This document shows positions 21,754-32,488 of a stretch of DNA of 64,000 nt, piece after piece; position 1 is the stretch's first letter, and every line of letters starts with the position of its first letter. This stretch comes from Nephrocerus scutellatus (taxonomy: Eukaryota; Arthropoda; Insecta; Diptera; Pipunculidae), in the NCBI GenBank assembly GCA_947095585.1, contig OX352761.1, forward strand, positions 65,052,882-65,116,881. The letters are read 5' to 3'. The notes beneath the pieces are model-generated. The model searched no databases. It saw nothing but the letters and a program-made list of their open reading frames with translations, and was not told the DNA's origin. A program made the position numbers and the translations under genes.

Positions 21754-21981
21754 TGTTATACGCACACTCCCCGTGCTTTCGCGAACGAGAAGAGGGAGTA
21801 TGCGTCGAATATTTAAATCAAACACAAAAGGTTATCTTTGTTTGTTAATTTTATTTATGTAATGTGTTTATATTTATTCTTATGTTACGTTATGTTATAT
21901 TATGTAATTCTTATGTTACGTCTTCGACGTTTTACTTTAGACTGCCGCCCTTAGTAATCGTAGCAGTGGTCTTTTATAACA
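21754..21981 (-). repeat. LTR (5' copy) of the composite gypsy element
   Basis: 228 bp, TGTTATACGCACACTCCCCG through CTTTTATAACA, the direct match of 13283-13518. On the minus strand it would carry the promoter. Both copies are followed on the plus strand by TTATGG. From 21982 to 22390 no known feature is seen; a broken 86-residue minus-strand frame there has no recognised domain. Confidence 0.85.
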
Positions 21982-22399
21982 TTATGGATCCACCAATAGC
22001 ATTACAGCATTGTGTGCATAAATAAAAAAGTAGGTACATAGAACACAGCCGACCTGCGACATTCCTTTACATTCTGCAGTCGAGCCACTTAACGGTCGCC
22101 ATGGAATTGCCCCCTGCTGATATTACTATTTCGTAATATCGGCTACACTTACTGTTTCTCAGTATCGTACGGAATGTGTGTGCTGTGCTCGAAACCCGAG
22201 ATGCATAAGGGACCAAAGTGCCTTTATTGCATCTCGAACGGTTTCTTATTTCAACACTAGCCATCCGTACGAACTCTGCAGATAAGTGGTGGTTTTTATG
22301 ACAATATGCCAGGCTGTGCCGCATAAAATAAGTGATCTATGCAATAGAAAGCAGATGTGGGTAATGTGCAGTGAGACTGCGTGTGGTCAGGGGTGTAAT

Positions 22400-23310
22400 A
22401 GTTGTGCCGGTCACAACATTCCTTTTAACATCTACTCGGGAATCAAGAAAGGTTGCACCCTCTCGCCATTGCTCTTCATCATCTTCGTTGACTGGGGGAT
22501 GAAAAATAGGACCCGTACTCCATATTGTTTGCCATGAAATGTTTTTCATCGCCTAGACCCTAGAACATCTGGACTATGCCGATGATATCTCTCTTCTATC
22601 ACAATCGTTGGGTGACATGACACGAAATTATTCTCACTAGAATTCTACGCTAATCAAGTGGACTTAGCAATTAACGTGTAGGGAACATGTGATCTTTCGC
22701 TTGACAGACTCTATCTGGTGGAAGTCGAAAAGTTTTGTTATTTTGTCAGCTGGAAGTCAAAAAATGGTGACGCTGATTGGGATATGTGCTCTCGTGTGAA
22801 CAAGGCGCAAACTCCAATAGTATTATAATATCTGGAACTCTTCACAAATCTCCGGTAACCTGAAGCTAATGATCTTCAGATCCAGCGTTCTCTCAGTACT
22901 CTTGTATGGCAGCGAAATAATTGCGATGGACCTCCAAGTCGTCGTCAACACGTGTTTAAGGTGGATGCTGAAATAAGATGGCCGGACACTATCACCAATC
23001 AAGATTTGTGGAGAGTTAATCAGCAGGAAGCAATCGCGGTCTGCTCAATTGCAGATGTAGGAAATGGAGCTGGATTGGCCACACTTTTAGAAAATAAGCA
23101 AAAGATATCATGAAACAAGCTGTCGACTGGAATCCACAAGGAAGCCGCAAATTTGGTCGTCCTAGTACAAGAGAAAGCAAGATCTCACGGGCCGGAGTGG
23201 CGTCTCTTGACACATCAGTCGGTAAATCGAGTTTGTTGGTAGGCATTTGTAGAAGCCCTGTGCTCCCCCGTGGACTAAAGGAAGGAAGAATTTTGTATTA
23301 TTAATATAAG
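22400..23310 (+). pseudogene. 3' half of a LINE reverse transcriptase
   Basis: In several frames: PFNIYSGIKKGCTLSPLLF, LDYADDISLLSQSLGDM (catalytic DD), SSVLSVLLYGSE, then KQAVDWNPQGSRKFGRP and EALCAP-like residues near the end. The order matches the RT C-terminal half plus the tail of LINEs with YADD boxes. It continues the family of the fragment ending at 13282 (which has the motifs just N-terminal), so both may be one LINE split by the LTR element. The 3' end lies near 23320. Confidence 0.72.
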
Positions 23311-23568
23311 AGCAATTGTCTAACAACAAAAATATTTCGCCTTTGATATTCAAAACTTTGAAAAAACCCATTGTAAATTATGTTTCTATTATCATTCAAA
23401 AGTTTAAGAATCACTATCATTCACTTCCCCGAAAAAACATTGTATGATTTAGGCTTATATTTCTTTTGTCAATGCGTGCGTTCGTGAGCTAGCCAGTGAC
23501 ATGCAATTAGTATACTGATAAATCATATGGTTGCAATAAGATTAAAACAAAATTAATTAAAGACATAC

Positions 23569-23818
23569 CTTTGTGGAATCTTCTTGCATTTTTGTGTGCT
23601 CGGCTATAAAACGTACACAAAAACAACTGCGATGCACTCTTGGTGGACATTTGTAATGAGAGAATGCCGGACTACCGATTATAGGGCTCTTCACGTCTGA
23701 TTGCACCATGATTTTAAAATTTGGAACAGCGGCTAAACTTTCAGATTCCGATTGCGGCAGAGGTGCAATTGGACCGTGAATTTGACAACTTCCTCCAAAG
23801 GGACCTGTATCTGTTAGA
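23569..23818 (-). CDS. Internal exon of a nicotinic acetylcholine receptor alpha-type subunit
   Basis: A 250-bp exon (one leading base plus 83 codons) is open without a break, with a good acceptor (TTATTGCAG at 23827-23819) and donor (AG/GTATGT at 23568-23563). It encodes TDTGPFGGSCQIHGP near the start and CVRFIAEHTKMQEDSTK at the end. In insect alpha subunits this tail is the amphipathic helix of the M3-M4 cytoplasmic loop, and VKEDWKYVAMVLDR plus M4 should come next. The product would be part of a pentameric acetylcholine-gated cation channel at neuronal membranes. Neighbouring exons are not found in the window; the 3' ones should lie at lower coordinates. Upstream intron sequence (23819-23940) and the segment 23311-23568 are not repeat-like. 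I recognise the family, not the exact paralogue. Confidence 0.72.
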
Positions 23819-23944
23819 CTGCAATAAGCAAGCCTATATCAGATATAAAAAAATCAACACATAAAAATCAAAATTTTTCGTGTAAATTCTCTAGTTGATA
23901 TACAAAAGCTTAGTTTGAATAAAATCGGGTAACATTTAAAAAAA

Positions 23945-25768
23945 AAAAAAAGAGTGCGTGTAACTTTTACGCGCCGTTGAAGTGAAACTTTTTTGACGTT
24001 GTTGCCGATATTACGATTAATAATGAGATGAGATGACGATGAGAAATGGCTTAGTTCCAAAAAATTCCAGACCCTATTGGCCAGATCCCATAGGACCAAG
24101 TCTTATAGTCGGATATAAGTCCTATATTCCGAATTTCATACGAATCCCTTGAGAAATGGCTTGGTTCCCAAAATTCCAGACCCTATTGGCCAGGTCCCAG
24201 AATTTCCATAGGACCAAGTCTTATAGTCGGATATAAGTCCTATATTCCGAATTTCATACGAATCGCTTGAGAAATGGCTTGGTTCCCAAAATTCCAGACC
24301 CTATTGGCCAGATCCCAGAATTTCCATAGGACCAAGTCTTATAGTCGGATATAAGTCCTATATTCCGAATTTCATACGAATCCCTTGAGAAATGGCTTGG
24401 TTCCCAAAATTCCAGACCGTATTGGCCAGATCCCAGAATTTCCATAGGAACAAATCTTATAGTCGCATATTAGTCCTACATTCCGAGTTTCATACGAATC
24501 CCTTGAGAAATGACTTGCTTTCCAAAATTACAGACCCTACTGGCCAGATCCCAGAATTTCCATAGGACCAAGTCTTATAGTCGCATATTAGTCATACATT
24601 CCGAGTTTTATACGAATCCCTTGAGAAATGGCTTGATTCCCAAAATTCCAGACCCTATTCGCCAGATCCCAGAATTTCCATAGGAACAAATCCTATAGTC
24701 GCATAATAGTCCTACATTCCGAGTTTCATACGAATCCCTTGAGATATGGCTTGGTTCCCAAAATTCCAGACCCTATTGGCCAGATCCCAGAATTTCCATA
24801 GGAACAAATCTTATAGTCGCATATTAGTCATACATTCCGAGTTTCATACGAATCCCTTGAGAAACGACTTGCTTTCCAAAATTCCAGACCTTATTGGCCA
24901 GATCCCAGAATTTCCATAGGAACAAATCTTATAGTAGCATATTAGTCCTACATTCCGAGTTTCATACGAATCCCCTGAGAAATCGCTTGGTTCCAAAAAT
25001 TCCAGACCCTATTAGCCAGATCCCAGAATTTCCATACGACCAAGTCTTATAGTCGGATATAAGTCATATATTCCGAGTTTCATACGAATCACTTGAGAAA
25101 TGGCTTGGTTCCAAAAATTACAGACCCTACTAGCCAGATCCAAGAATTTCCATAGGACCAAGTCTTATAGTCGGATATAAGTCCTATATTCCGAGTTTCA
25201 TACGAATCCTTTGATAAATGGCTTGGTTCCAAAAATTCCAGACCCTATTGGCCAGATCCCAGAATTTCCATAGGACCAAGTCTTATAGTCGGATATAAGT
25301 CCTATATTCCGAGTTTCATACGAATCCCTTGAAAAATGGCTTGGTTCCAAAAATTCCAGACCCTATTGGCCAGATCCCAGAATTTCCATAGGAACAAGTC
25401 TTATAGTCGCATATAAGTCCTACACTCCGAGTTTCATACGAATCCCTTGATAAATGGCTTGGTTCCCAAAATACCAGACCCAATTGGCCAGATCGCAGAA
25501 TTTCCATAGGAACAAATCTTATAGTCACATATTAGTCCTAAATTCCGAGTTTCATACGAATCTCTTGGGAAATGTGATATTTAACAGTCACAACAGTCGG
25601 ACATTTAACAGTGTCTCACTTCTGTTGATCACAACATTCGGACATTTAACAGTGTCTCACTTAAAAGTGACATAACAGAGGACAAAATGCTGTTAAAATA
25701 GTTCCATTTAACATTCGACTTTTTGAATATGTACCCCTTAACCTTGTAGTGAGACGTTGTCACGTCAA
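23945..25768 (-). mobile_element. Complete-looking satellite-1 carrier element
   Basis: One end (23950-24050) is AGAGTGCGTGTAACTTTTAC ... GAAACTTTTTTGACGTTG. The middle (24046-25570) is satellite 1 in reverse orientation, about 13 units. The other end (25571-25768) carries ACATTTAACAGTGTCTCACT units and finishes GAGACGTTGTCACGTCAAAA. The two outer parts share TTTTGACGT-type sequence in inverted orientation. It lies 130 bp upstream, in gene sense, of the receptor exon. Confidence 0.65.
24046..25570 (-). repeat. Satellite 1, reverse-oriented array
   Basis: About 13 units of 118 bp, the reverse complement of the array at 25983-28650. Units near the left end have GTCGGATATAAGTCCTATA where others have GTCGCATATTAGTCCTACA, which defines two unit subtypes along the array. 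Confidence 0.93.
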
Positions 25769-25982
25769 AAGTACCCGATTTTCTTCAAATTTTATACACA
25801 TGTGTATGTCCGATGGGCCAGACTTTTTGTAAATATTTGGGAGTGATTGCGCCCTGGGGTCGGGGGGCACCCATACAAATCTTATAAAAAAAGTATCCGA
25901 TTTTCTTCAAATTTTATATACATTTCCATCTCCGATGGACAACACTTTTTGTAAATATTTTGGAGTCATCGGGCCCCGGGGT
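25769..25982 (+). repeat. Satellite 2, two units between opposed satellite-1 arrays
   Basis: AGTACCCGATTTTCTTCAAA begins immediately after the carrier end CACGTCAAAA. A second unit ends in CATCGGGCCCCGGGGT at 25982, directly joined to satellite-1 TATGGAAATTCTGGGATCTG. Confidence 0.9.
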
Positions 25983-28650
25983 ATATGGAAATTCTGGGAT
26001 CTGGCCAATTGGGTCTGGAATTTTGGGAACCAAGCCATTTCTCAAGGGATTCGTATGAAGCTCGGAATATAAGACTAATATACGACTATAAGATTTGTTC
26101 CTATGGAAATTCTGGAATCTGGCCAATTGGGTCTGGAATTTTGGGAACCAAGCCATTTCTCAAGGGATTCGTATGAAACTCGGAATGAAGGACAAATATG
26201 CGACTATAAGAATTGTTCCTATGGAAATTCTGGGATCTGGCCAATAGGGTCTGGAATTTTGGGAACCAAGCCATTTTTCAAGGGATTCGTATGAAACTAG
26301 GAATGTAGGACTAATATGCGACTATAAGATTTGTTCCTATGGAAATTCTGGGATCTGGCCAATAGGGTCTGGAATTTTGGGAACCAAGCCATATCTCAAT
26401 GGATTCGTATGAAACTCGGAATGTAGGACTATTATGCGACTATAAGATTTGTTCCTATGGAAATTCTGGGATCTGGCGAATAGGGTCTGGAATTTTGGGA
26501 ACCAAGCCATTTCTCAAGGGATTCGTATAAAACTCGGAATGTATGACTAATATGCGACTATAAGACTTGGTCCTATGGAAATTCTGGGATCTGGCCAGTA
26601 GGGTCTGGAATTTTGGAAAGCAAGTCATTTCTCAAGGGATTCGTATGAAGCTCGGAATGTAGGACTAATATGCGACTATAAGATTTGTTCCTATGGAAAT
26701 TCTGGGATCTGGCCAATTGGGTCTGGAATTTTGGGAACCGAGCCATTTCGCAAGGGATTCGTATGAAACTTGGAATTTAGGACTAATATGCCACTAAAAG
26801 ATTTGTTCCTATGGAAATTCTGGAATCTGGCTAATTGGGTCTGGAATTTTGGGAACCAAGCCATTTCTCAAGGGATTCGTATTAAACTTGGAATGTAGGA
26901 TTAATATGCGACTATAAGATTTGTTCCTATGGAAATTCTGGGATCTGGCCAATAGGGTCTGGAATTTTGGGAACCAAGCCATTTCTCAAGGGATTCGTAT
27001 GAAACTTCGAATGTTGGACTAATATGCGACTATAAGATTTGTTCCTATGAAAATTCTGGGAGCTGGCCAATTGGGTCTGGAATTTTGGGAACCGAGCCAT
27101 TTCGCAAGGGATTCGTATGAAACTCGGAATTTAGGACTAATATGCCACTATAAGATTTGTTCCTATGGAAATTCTGGAATCTGGCTAATTGGGTCTGGAA
27201 TTTTGGGAACCAAGCTATTTCTCAAGGGATTCGTATGAAACTTGGAATGTAGGACTAATATGCGACTATAAGATTTGTTCCTATGGAAATTTTGGGATCT
27301 GGCCAATAGGGTCTGGAATTTTGGGAACCAAGCCATTTCTCAAGCGATTCGTATGAAACTCGGAATGTAGGACTAATATGCGACTATAAGATTTGTTCCT
27401 ATGGAAATTCTGGGACCTGGCCAATTGGGTCTGGAATTTTGGGAACCAAGCCATTTCGCAAGGGATTCGTATGAAACTCGGAATTTAGGACTAATATGCC
27501 ACTATAAGATTTGTTCCTATGGAAATTCTGGAATCTGGCTAATTGGGTCTGGAATTTTGGGAACCAAGCCATTTCTCAAGGGATTCGTATGAAACTTGGA
27601 ATGTAGGACTAATATGCGACTATAAGATTTGTTCCTATGGAAATTCTGGGATCTGGCCAATAGGGTCTGGAATTTTGGGAACCAAGTCATTTCTCAATGG
27701 ATTCGTATGAAACTTCGAATGTTGGACTAATATGCGACTATAAGATTTGTTCCTATGAAAATTCTGGGAGCTGGCCAATTGGGTCTGGAATTTTGGGAAC
27801 CAAGCCATTTCGCAAGGGATTCCTATGAAACTCGGAATTTAGGACTAATATGCCACTATAAGATTTGTTCCTATGGAAATTCTGGAATCTGGCTAATTGG
27901 GTCTGGAATTTTGGGAACCAAGCCATTTCTCAAGGGATTCGTATGAAACTTGGAATGTAGGACTAATATGCGACTATAAGATTTGTTCCTATGGAAATTC
28001 TGGGATCTGGCCAATAGGGTCTGGAATTTTGGGAACCAAGCCATTTCTCAAGCGATTCGTATGAAACTCGGAATGTAGGACTAATATGCGACTATAAGAT
28101 TTGTTCCTATGGAAATTCTGGGATCTGGCCAATAGGGTCTGGAATTTCGGAACCAAGCCATTTCTCAAGGGATTCGTATGAAACTCGGAATGTAGGACTA
28201 ATATGCGACTATAAGATTTGTTCCAATGGAAATTCTGGGATCTGGCCAATTGGGTCTGGAATTTTGGGAACCAAGCCATTTCTCAAGGGATTCGTATGAA
28301 GCTCGGAATGTAGGACTAATATGCGACTATAAGATTTGTTCCTATGGAAATTCTGGGATCTGGCCAATTGGGTCTGGAATTTTGGGAACCAAGCCATTTC
28401 TCAAGGGATTCGTATGAAGCTCGGAATGTAGGACTATTATGCGACTATAAGATTTGTTCCTATGGAAATTCTGGGATCTGGCCAATAGGGTCTGGAATTT
28501 TGGGAACCAAGCCATTTCTCAAGGGATTCGTATGAAATTCGAATGTTGGACTAATATGCGACTATAAGATTTGTTCCTATGAAAATTCTGGGAGCTGGCC
28601 AATTGGGTCTGGAATTTTGGGAACCAAGCCATTTCTCAATGGATTCGTAT
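25983..28650 (+). repeat. Satellite 1, forward array with a 354-bp higher-order unit
   Basis: About 22 units of 118 bp. Between roughly 26700 and 28000 units alternate in a three-unit order: a GGGAGCTGG/GGGACCTGG-type, a TGCCACTATAAG / GGAATCTGGCTAATTGG type and a GGATCTGGCCAATAGG type. The pattern repeats at exactly 354 bp (for example at 27047, 27401 and 27755). 26193-28650 recurs at 35227-37331. The array ends at GTAT, the target duplication of the gypsy element. Confidence 0.93.
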
Positions 28651-29215
28651 TGTGAAGGGATTACACCAGTGATCATTTCCTCATTTACCCATTTATAACA
28701 TTTGCATACAAATTAAATCAGCATATCATCATATGATACATACGTACGTTGTACACAATGCATTGCCCTCGTTATTAAACAACGGCAAGCGTAAAGCCAA
28801 ACATTATTATTTATGGTTCATGTTACATGCGCTCTGTCAATTGGGTCTGTCTGAAATAATAATGCTGACGCGCCGAATGCATATTGAACGAAAATTGAAA
28901 CCCTAAAATTTGTATAAAAACCCAATAAATTTCGCTAATAAATCAGATCAGTTTTTACCTTAAACAACGACTTGTCTACTCAATCCTCCGGTTTACAGTG
29001 AGTTTTATTTTACGAGCAACTCGCTCAATTTGAACTCACTGTAGCAGCTCGCTCTATACATAAAGCGGTTCACCGCTTATAGAGGTAAACGACAGCCTAA
29101 CGGCTAACGTTTCGAAACTGGCTTAACAAATAAACTAAGTATTCAGTTGAAGTTATAGGAACGATACGACGAACCTTACAATAGTACTAACGACGATTTT
29201 AACTATAACTTTACA
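28651..29215 (+). repeat. 5' LTR of the satellite-embedded gypsy element
   Basis: 565 bp, TGTGAAGGGATTACACCAGT to AACTATAACTTTACA. Contains TATAAAAACCC near 28913 (possible core promoter) and AATAAA-type signals nearby. Nearly identical to the solo LTR at 37332-37896. The last half matches the 3' LTR well; the first half differs by large indels. Confidence 0.88.
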
Positions 29216-29235
29216 TGGCGATCCTGCCAGACTCG
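29216..29235 (+). promoter_or_regulatory. Primer-binding site
   Basis: TGGCGATCCTGCCAGACTCG begins exactly at the end of the 5' LTR. It fixes transcription on the plus strand. The primer tRNA is not assigned. Confidence 0.65.
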
Positions 29236-31140
29236 AGCATTAACTTTAAATTTGGACAAACTTTGACTCTGCCAAATTTGTTTTTAAAATCATCAAAAAT
29301 TCACTCTGCCAATTATTTACCCGTGGGGGTCAATCTGCAGCATAAAATCTTATCTGGTATGTTGCAGGACCTTACCACGGAATATTAACAAAGGGTCGTC
29401 GGTGCTTAGAGTATACTCAGGATGGGTAATGTCTTCGCACTTGCGACCCGAAGTGAAGCACTGGAACTTAGAATCGCTTTATGAGCAAGTCTTCGTATTT
29501 AGTGGCTCATTTCATACAACACACAGGTCTGTGATAGGGGACAGACGGGAATCTTGGATTCCAAAGGCCTAGGACTTGGGGATATCCTAGTGGCAAATGA
29601 TGGGGTTCGCGGTTCCGGACGAATGTGCTGCCAGGGTCTGCTTTTGCAATCGCCCAGGCACTCATTCTGAAAGAGCTGAGTCCCTTGATGCCTGACCTCA
29701 CCAAGGTTGCGTTTGGTACCGCGGGAATTGTCCGTGCTCACAGACAACAAGGCCGGCCGCAAGGCTTGACCAGTCTGAGGACAATTGTGGTTGAGGACAG
29801 CTCGTTCTGGGGATGCAACGCGGGGGCTGTGGTTTACTACCCAAATGTGGGTAGAGTACTAGCATGGTAACATCAGTTTGGTAGGCTGATGTTGCCAAAA
29901 ATCTTTGGTTTATCAGAAGACCGTCCCGATGTTACCGGTGCGATGATGTGCTCTCTGTGGAGTTGCATAGATCAACCGGTTGTCGAAAAACCAAAGATCG
30001 GCAGGGATTTAAGATGGGTCCTGCTCTAACCATTGAGTTAATACTGGCACATCAGTCAATGATGGACGTTGATTTTCGTATAACGAATCCAAGTCCGAAG
30101 AGGACCGTGGGGTAAACCATTCAATGGAGGTATCCACGTATTCATTAATACAACAATCGCTGCCAAAAATCAGCAAAATGATATTCCTAATCGGTCCAGT
30201 TCTGTTGCAACGGCAACCACAGACTCAACTTCAAATCCATCCAGAGGCGCCAGAAATACAGGCACAGCAGCGAAATCATCAGATAACCAAACTGCAAATG
30301 TTGCTGTTTCGGTATCTGCCAATACTCCAGCTACGGATTCAGATGCTGTTAGTGGTTATCTTCAACACAACAACCAATCAAAATTAGTAAAACATCCTCG
30401 ACATCAAGAGCAGTGGATGGTTCAGAAGAACAGCAACCAACAATGATTCATTTTTCGCTAAATAAAAATAATATTAACATTATAATTATAACAGAAAGTA
30501 TTGTTTATTACTATTACTACAATTATTATTATCACTAAAATTAACTATTCTTATTTTTACAAAAATATTTAAATAAATAAATTTACAGCTGCATACAATT
30601 TATATGACTACAAATAAATTTATTATTATTAATGCTAGAAGTACTGGAATTAGTTATTTAATGGAGAACACATATTTTCTTTTATTTTAGTCATAGTAAT
30701 TATTATTACTATTAACGCATCTTCAAAAATAAATAAAATAGATTTTGAAATTATATACAAAGGTTCTATCAACATGTTAAAAACTAAACAAAAAAAAAAC
30801 CAAACCCATCGTACAAAAATTTCATAGAATTCAAACGACAAAACAGACAGAATACTAATATTTGAATTTCACAATTAACACCCCATTGCAATCACGTCTT
30901 TTATCTTCCAAATAAAATATGGTTAACTAAAAACGTTTTTATCCAATTACAATTAACTTATACCAAATTTTAGAATGACTTGAATAGGGCCATCTTTAAT
31001 AAAAGTAAATAAAATAACCAAAGTTTAGGCCATGACGAATAACTTACAGAAACCAAAATGACTTACTTAAACGCAATTCATTCCACTATCATACTACCAG
31101 AATGTTGACATAAAATAATTGAGCTAAAAATATGTGACAG
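29236..31140. other. Element interior without recognisable gag or RT
   Basis: About 1.9 kb. 29400-29880 has GC-richer, coding-looking sequence in conflicting frames on both strands, none with a known domain. 30160-30420 reads in one frame as a Ser/Thr/Asn/Ala-rich peptide (SSSVATATTDSTSNPSRGAR), as in gag linkers. 30440-31140 is very AT-rich. Its base composition differs from both satellite and pol, so a foreign insertion is possible. Confidence 0.4.
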
Positions 31141-31143
31141 TTT

Positions 31144-31730
31144 CGAGGACGAAGAATATCAAATAAGAAATATTAATATAATCCTGGGACCAAACAGAGT
31201 TTTGGCATACATCCCAGAGAAAAATTGTATTCTCCTAAGAATGAACAAGGATGGCACTACAGCCCAATCGACATCATTTTGCGATCTGTTGTCGAGGGAC
31301 GTGCATCGCATCTGCGGACCATTATCAATCAATAAATTATACATTACAAAAGAAGAAATTAAAAAACTTGTAGACGGCCGTCGCGAATACAACATACGCG
31401 AGTTACAAAAAATCTTAGGAGAAATGTTTAAAACAAGTAATGTAAAGGTGCACCTCATATATAAATGTATAGAAATTACCGATCCTCATAAAAAGAAACT
31501 ACTGCTCAACGACTACCACATATTACCAAAAAGCGGACATGCAGGAATGATCAAGACAATCAAGAAAAAATACTTCTGGACTGGAATGCAGAATGACATA
31601 GCTTCCTTTGTAAAGCATTGTCCCATTTGTCAGAAAATTAAATATAGTTCACCCAAGAAACAGCCCATGGAAATAACGTCTATCGCCGAATCAAGTTTCG
31701 ACAAAATCTATCTAGACTTAGTAGGTCCTA
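31144..31730 (+). pseudogene. Ty3/gypsy integrase N-terminal part, truncated by satellite 1
   Basis: Open from about 31144 (the Met at 31202 is internal) to 31729. The HHCC zinc-binding domain is complete: YHILPKSGHAGMIKTIKKKY then KHCPICQKIKY. The start of the catalytic core follows (FDKIYLDLVGP, first Asp). At 31729 the reading changes to satellite 1 within the words GGTCCT/GGACTAATATG. In the intact element integrase joins cDNA ends to host DNA. Confidence 0.88.
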
Positions 31731-32488
31731 ATATGCCACTATAAGATTTGTTCCTATGGAAATTCTGGAATCTGGCTAATTGGGTCTGGAATTTTGGGAA
31801 CCAAGCCATTTCTCAAGGGATTCGTATGAAACTTGGAATGTAGGACTAATATGCGACTATAAGATTTGTTCCTATGGAAATTCTGGGATCTGGCCAATAG
31901 GGTCTGGAATTTTGGGAACCAAGCCATTTCTCAAGCGATTCGTATGAAACTCGGAATGTAGGACTAATATGCGACTATAAGATTTGTTCCTATGGAAATT
32001 CTGGGATCTGGCCAATAGGGTCTGGAATTTTGGGAACCAAGCCATTTCTCAAGGGATTCGTATGAAACTCGGAATGTAGGATTAATATGCGACTATAAGA
32101 TTTGTTCCAATGGAAATTCTGGGATCTGGCCAATTGGGTCTGGAATTTTGGGAACCAAGCCATTTCTCAAGGGATTCGTATGAAGCTCGGAATGTAGGAC
32201 TAATATGCGACTATAAGATTTGTTCCTATGGAAATTCTGGGATCTGGCCAATTGGGTCTGGAATTTTGGGAACCAAGCCATTTCTCAAGGGATTCGTATG
32301 AAGCTCGGAATGTAGGACTATTATGCGACTATAAGATTTGTTCCTATGGAAATTCTGGGATCTGGCCAATAGGGTCTGGAATTTTGGGAACCAAGCCATT
32401 TCTCAAGGGATTCGTATGAAATTCGAATGTTGGACTAATATGCGACTATAAGATTTGTTCCTATGAAAATTCTGGGAGCTGGCCAATT
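31731..32488 (+). repeat. Satellite-1 block inside the integrase gene
   Basis: About 6.4 units. It matches 27847-28604, next to the element's own left flank, at a constant offset of 3884 and with the same unit-order variants. It ends GGGAGCTGGCCAATT, then integrase resumes. Confidence 0.93.

Larger units (their letters stand above)
13283..21981 (-). mobile_element. Composite Ty3/gypsy (errantivirus-like) LTR element, broken by nested insertions
   Basis: Two direct LTRs (13283-13518 and 21754-21981) bound about 8.7 kb. On the minus strand the order is 5' LTR, primer-binding site, leader, gag fragment (18780-18405), RNase H (15330-14744), env C-terminus (14606-14217), 3' LTR. Protease, most of RT, integrase and most of env are missing. 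Their place is taken by a Helitron (18790-21060), a duplicated AT-rich block with a MITE, and a satellite-1 carrier. LTR differences suggest considerable age. Confidence 0.7.

Noticed and set aside
26103..28535. Repeated 62-63-residue ORFs (MEILGSGQLGLEFWEPSHF...) on both strands of satellite 1
   Set aside because: They arise from the 118-bp unit, whose length is not a multiple of three; each frame opens and closes with the repeat. No start context or domain is present.
29499..29898. Overlapping ORFs on both strands as a captured host gene
   Set aside because: No frame is favoured and no domain is recognised; kept only as an open question about the element interior.
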